A DNA stretch of 64,000 nucleotides from Chondrosia reniformis (Eukaryota; Porifera; Demospongiae; Chondrillida; Chondrillidae). Shown one piece after another: positions 45,432 to 56,027 of this stretch. Location: the NCBI GenBank assembly GCA_947172415.1, contig OX359189.1, forward strand, positions 9,686,501 to 9,750,500, given 5' to 3'. The notes under the pieces are model-generated. The model was given only the letters and a program-made list of their open reading frames with translations. It searched no databases and was not told the DNA's origin. Made by a program: the position numbers and the translations under genes. The stretch's first letter is position 1. Every line of letters begins with the position of its first letter.

Positions 45432-46575
45432 ATAGGGAGTACTACCGTACTCCCTGATAAATTAATAGAGTAAACCTTATTTCAATGACTTTTATTAACC
45501 ACTATAACCAATCAAATATAATCTAGGTTATATAACTAGGTCTACAAACTTCTACTCATATCTTTGTAGGAATGGCAAGTAAGCAAACTCAGACCAGTTT
45601 TGACAAAGATCCTATTAACCCCATTGATAGGATGAGCAAAGTAAAGGAATATCTTGCTACTCCCTTTCCTGAGGGTGTCATTCTGCTCATAGGATCAACA
45701 GGGAGCGGAAAGAGCACTTTAGGCAACCTTCTAGTTGATCCTCCAAAACCTGAGACAGAATCACCTGATTGCATGGTTACTGAACAAAAGAAATACTTCA
45801 CCATGGCCGAGACTGCTAAACTAGAGACGCAGTTTGTGCAGGCAGAGAGTGTCCAAAACTACCCTAAATCAATAATTATTGATACTCCTGGATTAAACAA
45901 TATTGACCGTGTGAGGGAGCTGAGGCATATGACTGATATAATAAAGCAACTGGTAAAGCAAAGATTCCTATTAGGCTGTCTTTTTGTTACAAAATGGGAT
46001 GCCAAAATTGACCGTCAGTATGAAGAAACAATGAAGTACTATGGAAAGCTGCTTCCAGATATTTTTGAGGCTGGTAATGTTGTCTTGGTAATGACAAACT
46101 ATGCAATGGACAAGAAGTCAGTGAGGACAAGGAAAAACGAGGCGTTGATGTTTCCAAATGCATTGCAAATACCACTAAGAACATCAAAGAGTGCATCCCA
46201 CACATGAAATTTACAGCCGATGTAGTCCTTATTGATTCTTTTCCTGATGCTGAAAGTATTGATGACGAATACTTGGCTTGTCTTGAGAGGCGAAAGGACA
46301 TACTTGATTGTCTTAGAAGATTTCGTCCCATTCAACTAAGTAGATTAAAGCTAGCTAAAATACCAGAAATAATTAAAGAAGATGAGCTAGCAATTCAGTC
46401 TCTGGAATATGAGATTAAAAGGGAAATGATAGCTCAGGAAAGAGACAAAAGTCGAAGGGAAGAGTATGAAAAGAAGCAGAAGAAAATAGAACTTCAAAAG
46501 AAGATAGTAAGGTTGAAAGACAAGTACATGACAGTAGAAGAAGCAGAAGACCGCCTTCAAAACCTATGTTTGTAA

Positions 46576-48068
46576 CAGCTTTTATATTAACTATTTACTT
46601 TTTTGTATTTGATGAGCTTATGTTCATTGATATGGTTAACCATGTCCTTGAGTAAATGTAATAAGACATAGAAAATGGACCAGAGCTGGATGAGTTTGAA
46701 ACAAAGCTGCTTGTAATTGCTGGGTCATACATATGTACATACACTGGACTACAATTTTGGGAGACCAAATTTCTATTAAAATGGCAAGCAGTGATCACCT
46801 CTCAGCTTTGACAAATTTAAAAGTCATCAACGAATCAGCAAAGAACCACAGACAGTTGTTTCACCCTCCTCATAGGGCTCATCAGTGGTAGCTATACTTG
46901 GGTGTAAACACTTGTGGTTTCATAATTATAAAAGAAGGTGGAAGCCCTAATCATATAAAGCAAGTACACATGCACTGTATATATACGTATTCTCTAAACA
47001 TGGCCCTTATCCCCTTACACAAGATATGAGATCTATGATTCAATGTACTATATCTTAAAAATCAACATTGAAATTAATGCATTTTTAGTCTTTTTAAGCT
47101 CCAGAAGGAGTCTTCAACTAACCAATATTATTGCTCTAGTTCACAATAATTCTCTGTAGCTAGTGCACAAACTAGTCTATAAATAATAGTTCTTGTTGTA
47201 TTTTGTCTAAAATTGTAGCAGTTATGTAATAGGCATCCTTATAGGTTGAACGGGCTTGACATGAAGCATATTAGTTCTGAAGGTACTAAAAATGCAGAAG
47301 CCATTTTTTAATTAACTACTCTTGATTATATAGTCTTCTCTCTTTGCCTCTGACTTAACTTACCCCCAAGAAAACTTTCAAAACAAATCCTTAAAGGGGG
47401 AATACAAGTTAAATATAAGTCTTAGAACATTCAAAAAGTGAAGTTAGAAGTACACACAGACTATATAGCACATCTTGAATGAAACAGGGCTGTGATCGTA
47501 TAATAAAGCTCACTATATATACAGGTATACAGAAATGAATGGTGTGCCCAAACATAGAAGTGTATGGTTAAGACTTAAACTTCAGTATATATACATGCAA
47601 CTTCTGTATGATAAGCCATATATATCATATAATCAGTGGCTTGTTTTTTTACTTTTTGCAGATGTACTAATCATTAATTGATGCAACACTGCCATTCCTT
47701 CTTCTAACATCATTTTTGTAAATGTTTTTTATTTACCTGTTTAATTTAGGTAACACAGAACCACAGATGCTATATATAAGCATGAGATATAAGGTTGTAA
47801 AAGAGTAGTTATAATTTTAAGCTATTAGATATGTACATGCATGTATGCAAAGTCTGCACGATCAACATTGCTATATGTAAATATTTATAAAAAAAGCTTG
47901 AACTTACGGAATATGTACATGTAAACATTCAAATTTTCTGATTTATCTTATATTAATTGCACTGTATTGTACATGTACTATAGAACCATGATATAAATCA
48001 CAAGTTAGCAAACATAAGTATAAGTCAATTGCATTGGTGGAAAACACATACGTAGTGTGCTTTCAGTT
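46576..48068. other. Intergenic region with dispersed repeats
   Basis: No gene. It contains a copy of the dispersed repeat at about 47470-47750 ending TTTAATTTAGG, and a stretch at 46835-46890 (CAGCAAAGAACCAC ... CACCCTCCTCATAGGGCT) that recurs at 63580-63625. Confidence 0.6.
47470..47750 (+). repeat. Dispersed repeat family, copy near 47.5 kb
   Basis: Starts around GGGCTGTGATCGTATAATAAAG and ends CCATTCCTTCTTCTAACATC ... TTTAATTTAGG. Near-complete copies lie at 63375-63572 and 63720-64000 (plus). More diverged ones lie at 59885-60055, 60115-60265 and 55130-55250 (plus), and at 48965-49080, 38985-39115, 43450-43590 and 53140-53260 in other orientations. There is no coding capacity, so it is a non-autonomous element. 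Confidence 0.75.
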
Positions 48069-51000
48069 CTAGTTATAAAATGCCTTAATTATTATCTCTT
48101 TGGAACTGCATATAAATTCTGGTATCTCTCCATTACTATAATGATATTCAAGCACATCTTTCAAGGAAACAGTGAAGGTACGGTCATCCTTAAGCTTCTC
48201 ACTAACACTGACCCCAGCTCCTATTGTTCCCCCTGTCACTCCTTCAGTTAATAAACCAATAGCACCACCAATTACACCCCCAATAACAGTTCCAATACCT
48301 GGAACAACAGCGTTACCAATAATGGCACCTCTGGTAGCTCCACTAGCACCAACAATTGCACTCCCTACTCCTCCTCCAATTGCAACTCCTACAAAATGAC
48401 ATACAAGTGTATATGACATATAACATAAGTGAAACAGAAATAAAAATGTTTGGAATTAGGTACATGCTACATGAAAAATCTAAGATACCATTTTCCTACA
48501 TGCTATATGCCTATTCTGTAAAAAGAGCCTATAGGGGAACTAAACCTAAAGAGAGCTTTAGATGAAGATACAGGAGTCTTTTCTTCCTTCTTTTCCCTTC
48601 TTTCATCTTCTTCTCCACTGGGTCAGACAGCCGTTTCTGGGAATTCCACCCTTCATCAGTGATCCTGGGAGTCTTTGTCTTTTTCTTTATCTTGATCTTC
48701 TGTGAATCCTTGGCATGACTGATCTAATATAGAGCACTAATTTTAGACTGACCTTTTGCAATAGGACTTCCTGGGTGACAGCGAATCACCACTCCTGGGG
48801 TTATTTTCAATTTATTTTGACCATTGATAACTACTGGATAAACATTCCGATTGACAGTCTTTATATCATCCTCTTCAACAGTACAATCACCAAAACCTTT
48901 CTTTTTAGCTAGAAATATTCCATAATTCTCTATAAGACTTCTCAACCTTTTTTCATTTTCTGCAGACATATATACAAGTTAAATAAAAACATTCGAAAAT
49001 GAAGTTAAAAAGTAGAATGACAGTGATTGGCACATCTAGAAAAAGTAACAAACAAGACAGTGATCATATTGTAAGAAAAATGAGGAATTTCAGAATTTGG
49101 CCTATTTCGGTTTTACCACTTCGAAGGTTGTAGAGCATCAAAACATATTTTGGCTTTTAGAAAAGCATGCAAAAACGACTGCAAACACTCGAATATAACC
49201 GAAAATCCTATCATTGTTGATTAATGAGGTGTTAATTGATAATACATTAGATAGGGCGGCCATGTTTTTTTTCAAATACATATAACAAAGCTAATATATA
49301 ACAAAAGCTTAAGTCTTAAAGCCTTAAAGTATTGTATTTGGCAGAAGAACTTTTAAGACTACATACAGCTATATATATATACATAAGTTTAATACAATAA
49401 TTTACCTGATTGGTTGCTAATTTTTTTAGCAATGCTCTGCTTTTCTTGCTTCTCTGCTTTCTCCATCCTGGGAGATTTCTGGAATTCTTTTTCTCTTAGT
49501 TTTTCCTGAAGAAAAATGATGAACATTGACCCAATTATCTATATAGCCTCCCTAGGAATGGCTGGCTTATTGTAGCCATCCTGAAATGCAAATATAATAT
49601 GATTTAGATTGAGCCATCCTAATTATTGAACTGTGATCAGTGACAGAGAATTGATGATTACATATAAAAAGGCATGCAATAGTTTTGATTTCAATTCCTA
49701 ATGACTGTTCATTAATTCATTCTTATAATTAATAATTTGGTCTTCTTCTTGGGTCGGTTGTCTAGACCTGAACATTGTAATCGGTAATTGTAAAAGGTAA
49801 TTGCTGCATGAATGGTGATGTCATTCTAGTGGGGAAGTTTGTTCAAATGGTATATGAGAATATGATGAGTCCTTATTATATAATAGGACAAATTGCTAAA
49901 TCATCTTTTTGAGTAGCTAAGGGATACTCTAGTTCCCATTTAGTGAGTGGGGTAAATTCAGAGTCAAACAATGATGACATACATAGAAGCTCCTGCACAA
50001 TATAATTGTATACCTCCTTCAGTCTCTTCACTTCTTGTTTCTCCCTTAGAAGCTCTCTTTCTCTTTCTTCCAATTTCCTTTTGAGATGTTTTACAGTTTC
50101 CTTACTACTAGCAAGTTTGACTTCTAAGGATTGAAACTCCATCATGGTAGAGTGGTGTAAGCCCTCCAGGTTCTTCATATCAGATTTGTGTTTTTCTTGA
50201 AGAGCCTGAATGGAGGCCTGCACCTATGTACAGAATGTGTACATTGGGGCAGAATATTATATGACTGCTACAAGCATATGCTCTTAATATTGTTTTTTGA
50301 ACATGTATACACTGTATATAGATTGTTTTAGCATTTCTAAATTATCAAACCTGAGTTCCTGGAGTTATCCAAACATTATTTGATATTCAACTGTGTACAT
50401 TATACATTGGAGTTATCCAAACATTATTTGATATTCAACTGTGTACATTATACATTGGAGTTATCCAAACATTATTTGATATTCAACTGTGTACATTATA
50501 CATTGAGGACACTTTCATGAGACTCACTAGAGAATAGTATTTCCCCTCCTGCACATCCACGGCAAATTGATCCTGTACTAGTATCTTTGTTACATTGTAG
50601 TCATTCCTTAGGATGGACTGGTGGCTGAGGATAAAGGGAGCAAGAAGGGAGGAGGCTACTTTGGAGGAAATCTGAAAAATCAGCAAAATGCTGTTGCCAA
50701 TGAATCCTTTAAACAAAAGCGGATTGATTAAAAGACACTTTTGGAGATACTTTTTTAATCTAAGTAACTCCCTGAGGAGGTATTCCTCTGGCTGGAGGGA
50801 GACCTCGACAACAATGTGGCTTAAATTTACATCTTTTTTGAGTTTCACTCCATGTTCTTTAAAGTAGGTAAGGGTCTACTCTGAGGAGGTTTTCAATTGA
50901 TCTTTATGTGTCTCCAGAGCTACAACCAGTTCCTCCGTCTTTCTCTTGTCTTTGATTGCTTCCTCTACATACTCCACCATACGAACATCTAGTGGAGTGG

Positions 51001-52070
51001 TCCAGATTTGGAGATAATTTTCTAGTCCTGTAGTACTGTCAGGAATATCAGAAGGAATCTCAATTCCTAGCTGCCATTTACACCCAGCCTGCAAGCTAGA
51101 GCCAGCAGCCTGCAAGCTGGAGCCAACAGCCTGCAGTTCCTCTTCCGTTATCTTATTCAAAACATAGGACAATTGAATCATAATATTTTGGTGAGCTTTT
51201 CTGATGTCATCGGACTCAGGAAAGTCAATCAGCTCAGATTCAAAAGCTTCAAAAAGCTTCCTCCAATTTGGGAGCTGTGTCAAATTAGTTAATGCAATTG
51301 ATGTGCATTGACCCTCCAGCTCTATAGTGGAAGAGTAACATTATTGGTAAATAGTGCAACTAGACTGTACGAGGTCATTAAATTATCAATGATACTTCAG
51401 CAGTGAAGCTTACTTTGCATAAATGTATCTATCTTAGAAGCCATTTCCTGGTGGTGCTGTATAGTGGTGTCCTTCTTTAAGGCTTTACAAAGAGCTCGAA
51501 GCTTATCTATTGAAGGATCTCTATCGATTATTTGATAAAAGTAGCCGTTTGCCTCTCTTACAGTCTGAATATAGCCAAGTTTTTCCAGGTCGCTCGGGGT
51601 AATTACATTACCTGCTCGAAGTGACGAAGCTACCGATCTAATGTCGCAATATTCCTCTTTCAGGGAAGGCAAGAGCGTTTTGTTAACGAAATCTCTGACA
51701 AGCTCAATTTGAGGAGTGTTATTTATTGGTCGATCGCTCATTATATACTAGGTGATTACTCACTTGTTGACAATTTGCTGATTTCACAGTCCTGTTGCAC
51801 TGAAGAAGGTAATAAATGGGAATATCCCTTCAGACCACGTACTAGATCGAAGAGGTACTCGACAGCTCGTGCATCTTTTTCCAAAAAGAGATTCACAAAT
51901 TTTCTTCTTCTTTCGTTATAATTAGATATTGCAATCAACTCTTCGTATTGGTATGTGCTTAAGTAACCATCTGTTTCAATTTGGATAATGACATCATTCA
52001 AAGGAAGGTTATTCTCCCAGTCAACTCTCCTCTCTCTTAGGAAATTCCTGAAACTGAAAGAATTCGCCAT
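48069..52070 (-). CDS. CARD, helical, coiled-coil, glycine-zipper gene (inverted copy; one nonsense codon)
   Basis: Exons: CARD1 51764-52070 or CARD2 51414-51741 (both phase 1), common exon 50528-51321, coiled coil 50014-50217, basic coil 49406-49505, 48753-48959, glycine-rich 48069-48388. The totals, 1932 or 1953 nt, are whole codons (643 or 650 aa). The coiled-coil exon is Lys/Glu-rich (LKRKLEERERELLREKQEVK). The final exon is a glycine-zipper segment (AIGGGVGSAIVGASG, VIGGVIGGAIGLL) that could enter a membrane, then a polar C-terminus. The architecture suggests a death-fold adaptor or executor with a membrane-active end; that is inference. TAG at 50876-50878 (GAG in the plus copy) stops the common exon, so this allele may be inactive. 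It shows what the plus copy at 40208 lost when TRAF copy 2 replaced its 3' exons. Confidence 0.6.
48479..48720 (-). other. Lys-rich orphan exon-like segment, copy 1
   Basis: On the minus strand an open frame with SQKIKIKKKTKTPRITDEGW and KKMKEGKRRKK lies in the last intron of the CARD/glycine-zipper gene. A close copy is at 58412-58660. Its splice phase does not fit the neighbouring phase-1 exons, so I treat it as a duplicated exon remnant and not as part of the gene. Confidence 0.45.
50361..50504. repeat. 48-bp tandem repeat, three copies
   Basis: GGAGTTATCCAAACATTATT-type units of 48 bp immediately 3' of the common exon donor of the minus-strand CARD gene. The plus copy has one unit at the matching place. 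Confidence 0.9.
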
Positions 52071-52079
52071 TTTTATCAT

Positions 52080-53441
52080 TATAGGGCGTTACCTGCTCAA
52101 ATATTACTAAATTTGGTGCTAAAAGAGTAGTCGTCTCGTTCCCGCTATATGTATATACATTAACTGTATATAAGCTGTGGAAACATGGTAGGCACGGATA
52201 ATATGTGCTATCAAACAAATGATTAAACGGGGAGATTGACCTATTCCAGCAAGTTGACCTCCACAACTAGAGAAAACATTACTTTAGAATGCATAATTAA
52301 ACAGGCTGTAAGATCGATCACTAACATATAAATGTCAGATACAAGTATACACGACTATAAAAGTATTATTGGTGGTCTTCACTTTATTCTCATAAACTGA
52401 CTCTTTTAGGAGATCTCTGATCTGTTTCTTTACATCTAATGGTCGTATATACTGTATAAGTTTCCTATTTCCACCGATCATGCTGTTTACTGTAATGTTT
52501 CAGTACTACATAATGCGTACATTAAAACAGATCTAGAACTCAATGGTGTGTCAATATCTGCAATATTAAGATCTGTATATGCTATACAATATTCTGTTTC
52601 TGAAGGTGGTGTGATGGCAACCTTTACTTCAGAACCTGACACATGTCCTGCATGATTGTTGGTAATGTCAGATGGAAGAACACAATGTCTAGAATTAGCT
52701 TATAAATTCTGAAACTATGGATCAGTTAAATAAACAACAAACAAATTATTTTTATATTATAATTAATATTAATGTGCACACATGCAAAACAGCACTATAT
52801 ATATAAGGTACAGACCCAAGTAATGAAGCACTGTCAGGTATACACATGCACATCATAACAGTCTGAATCAGCCAAATCTTGCAGTCCACATTAAGTAGAT
52901 CCGCTGCATGAGCAATCCCACAGTCTTCACAAGCTAAGTCTGTGATTGCAGCAGATTGACTGAATGTCACCAGTTAAGGATGCTTAAGTTGGGAAGCCTT
53001 TCTTCAACATTAGTCAAAGGATGTCTTCTTTCCGGCTCCCACCTAGGACACCATATCAACCAATAATTACAGTCTCTTTTCCCACTTCCTCATTTGTCCT
53101 ACACTCTCTATATATACACAATCTCTCTTCTCGAGGTACACCCTTCTTGTTTCGAATTCATTACCTTTTCCATATGTGCTTTTATAGTTATTGTTGCAAA
53201 TACTGCCATCCCTATGTATTTTTTGAATGTTTTTATTTTACTTGTATTAAATACATGATCCATCCAAATTTAAAGAAAGCCATAATACAACTAAGTTTGT
53301 AGTGCACATGCATAAATACAAGCTTAAGATAATTAAAACAGTGACTTATAGTCTGAAAAAGCTACTACATATTATGTATGAACACTAATAAATGTAAGCA
53401 AAGTAACATGAAATTGTGATGATGATAATAAATCTTCAGAA
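52080..53441. other. Inverted third copy of the TRAF-CARD flank
   Basis: Reverse-oriented equivalent of 38803-40207, with the DIPK 3'-end fragment at about 52325-52440 and a dispersed repeat at about 53140-53260. No gene. Confidence 0.6.
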
Positions 53442-54396
53442 TTATTTACGGTTAAATAACCAATTGTAAAAAAAGGAATATGTTGGTGGAGTACCGGTAT
53501 TGCGATCTTCTAGTTCTACATCAATACTGTCTATTTTGAAGTAGAGAGTATCTCCTTTCAAATATATAACAGATTTTCTTCTCTGCATTGGCACTGAGAC
53601 CATCATGCGAAATGAGCTTATCTGGACCACAACCCTGACCTGAGCCTGCTCCTTCCATAACTTGCTTGCAACATATTTCTGGAGTGTCTTTAGTAAAGTT
53701 TGTGATATCTGAGAGATGGTTATTTGGTTGCAGTTGGTTCAGTAAGGTGATCTTGATTCTTCCTCTGAATGGCCACTTGAGATTGTTGTCATTTTCACCT
53801 CTCATCAGACATATGTACACTGACACGTGTGTACCTTTACCATCACCACTTCCATTGGCATAAACACACAGGCACATCTTGTATCCTCCAAAGTGGGAGT
53901 AGAATGGAGCACTGTACCATTCAATATTCTCTTCCTTCATATTTTTAAAATTATCCATCTTTATAATGCTAGGAGGAAGAGGGAACCAAGATGGCTTAGA
54001 AGAAAGCCAGTGGCGAAAGGGAGGCTCAACCGGTTCTCCAAGTGACATTGTTGAAACAACCATAGTAAGTGTACTCACACTATTCATGGCTTTCTCCAAG
54101 TGACCATCCTTCTCAGTTTGAAGGTGATCATCAAAATTCCTTCTCTTAACGACCGAATCACATCCAATTTGTGCATACTTGCAAGCTACCAGTTCTTCCT
54201 CACATGTTGCTAAATGATGCTCCATTTCATCATGGTTGAGAGTCTTCCTACATTCAGCAGGACAAGGTAGCAGAAAGGAACTGCAACTAGTGTGGTGGGA
54301 AGTAGTGATTACATCAAATGTTCCTTCTTGTCCACAGTAACAACAGGTAAATGGACGGAGTTTGCATTCTTGGTTGGTATGCCTACAGTGTAGCAA
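53442..54396 (-). pseudogene. TRAF-family gene, copy 3, truncated
   Basis: Retains the TRAF zinc fingers from HTNQECKL onward and the MATH domain, but the RING and first zinc finger are missing. The sequence switches at about 54390-54397 into plus-strand CARD-gene exon sequence. A 4-nt insertion (ATAT) after KICY near 53565 also shifts the frame before the C-terminus. It cannot encode a RING ligase. A MATH-only fragment might still be translated, but there is no good start. Confidence 0.85.
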
Positions 54397-55310
54397 AGAT
54401 GTGCAGGAGGGGAAACACTATTCTCTAGTGAGTCTCATGAAAGTGTCCTCAATGTATAATGTACACAGTTGAATATCGAATAAGGTTTGGATAACTCCAG
54501 GAATTGAAATCAAAACTATGCCTTTTTATTTGTAATCATCAGTTCTCTGTCACTGATCATGATCATGCACAGTACAACAATTAGGATGGCTCAATATAAA
54601 TCGTATCTTCCAATTATATTTGCATTTCAAGATGGCTACAATAAGCCAGCCATTCCTAGGGGTCATGGTGGAGGCTATATAGATAATTGGGTCAATGTTC
54701 ATCATTTTTCTTCAGGAAAACGAATTCCAGAAAACTCCCAGGATGGAGAAAGCAGAGAAGCAAGAAAAGCATTGCTAAAAACCTTAGCAACCAATCAGGT
54801 AAACTATTGTATTAAACTTATGTATATATAGCTATATGTAGTCTTAAAAGTTCTTCTGCCAAATACAATACTTTAAGGCGCTTAAAGACCTAAGCTTTTG
54901 GTTGTTAAATATCAGAGAAAAAACATGGCCGCCCTATCTAATATATTATCAATTAACACCTCATTAATCAACAATGATAGGATTTTCGGTTATATTCAAG
55001 TGTTTGCAGTCGTTTTTGTTTGCATGCTTTTCTAAAAGCCAAAATATGTTTCGATGCTCTAGCTACAACCTTTGCAAAGTGGTAAAACCAAAATAGGCCA
55101 AATTCTGAAATTCCTCTTTTTCTTACCATGCAGATGATCACTGTCTTGTTTTGTTACTTTTTCTAGATGTGCCAATCACTGTTATTGTGCCATCCCTACT
55201 TTTTAACTTCATTTTTGAATGTATTTATTTAACTTGCATATATGTCTGCAGGCGATAAAAAAGGTTGAGAAGTCTTATAGAGAATTATGGAATATTTCTA
55301 GCTTATAAGA
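54397..55310 (+). pseudogene. Relic of CARD-gene 3' exons beyond the inversion point
   Basis: Plus-strand remnants in order: the end of the common exon (DVQEGKHYSLVSL region, 54397-54430); intron; the basic coil exon at about 54719-54800 with a 5-nt loss that creates an early stop; dispersed repeat; and the first residues of the next exon (KVEKSYRELWNI region, about 55257-55305), ending in a stop. The coiled-coil exon is missing. It is the mirror image of 48.7-50.6 kb, giving an inverted repeat around 54.4 kb. Confidence 0.7.
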
Positions 55311-56027
55311 AAGGTACAACATACTTATATAATTAGTGTTGATAGTTGATCAATAATAGCTTCAGTATATATGTATTATACGTATGTACGTATGTAAATG
55401 TCCAAGTGTTGGGGGATTTGAAATAAACCTGTTATGTTGTATTTAATAAACAACTTTATGTTAGTCCATGTGCATAGTCGGTGCTTCCTACCACATTGTA
55501 TGGATATTTGATTATAAAAAAAGGATAAAGCAGAGAGGGTAAGAGCTGTAAGTCCACGTTAATCACTTTCTTACATGAGTGGATAAGCATCTTTACTTAT
55601 GATATATACTTTGACAATCTATAGCTGTGAAGCCTTAAGAGGCAATCTTTCTGTGTTACATGTGGGTGTATATCATTCCTGGATATTTGATGAGAAGTAG
55701 CAGTCAACAACTTGATACTGTGGACTTGGTCTACTTGTATTGGTTTACAAAACTTGCATTTGAACTGTACTCAAATTTAAACTGTACTTCAATTTTAATA
55801 AAGTACAGTATGTTAGTAAATTTTCCTTTTTATTAAAATTATGATAGATGTAACACTCTAATGTCTCTCTTAAAAGCAAAATATTAGTCTATAACACTGA
55901 ATGTACACTGATCACAAGTAGAAACCATTTCCTTCATTTGATTAAGGTAAAGTGTGTTTTAGTACTACATTCTTCCATATTATCATGAATAATGCATATA
56001 TGGGCCTGTATATGCTGAATTAAAGAA
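55311..56027. other. Intergenic / promoter region of kinase-AIG1 gene
   Basis: AT-rich sequence without coding features. Confidence 0.5.

Larger units (their letters stand above)
44682..46575 (+). pseudogene. CARD + AIG1-type GTPase gene, frameshifted
   Basis: CARD1-type exon 44682-44982 ends in phase 1. The next exon starts at 45570 after TTTGTAG with two bases (GA) before ATG 45572, so splicing gives a continuous frame into an AIG1/GIMAP-like GTPase: P-loop GSTGSGKST, switch DTPGL, TKWD as the base-recognition motif. Near 46136-46142 one base is missing relative to the copies at 60491 and 62348 (RKNE instead of RKSHGID). The open frame then ends at 46207. The rest (VVLIDSFPDAESIDDEYLAC and a C-terminal charged coiled coil to 46575) continues in another frame. 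The CARD would give death-fold recruitment and the GTPase GTP-driven oligomerisation. Broken, or a sequencing error in one base. Confidence 0.65.
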
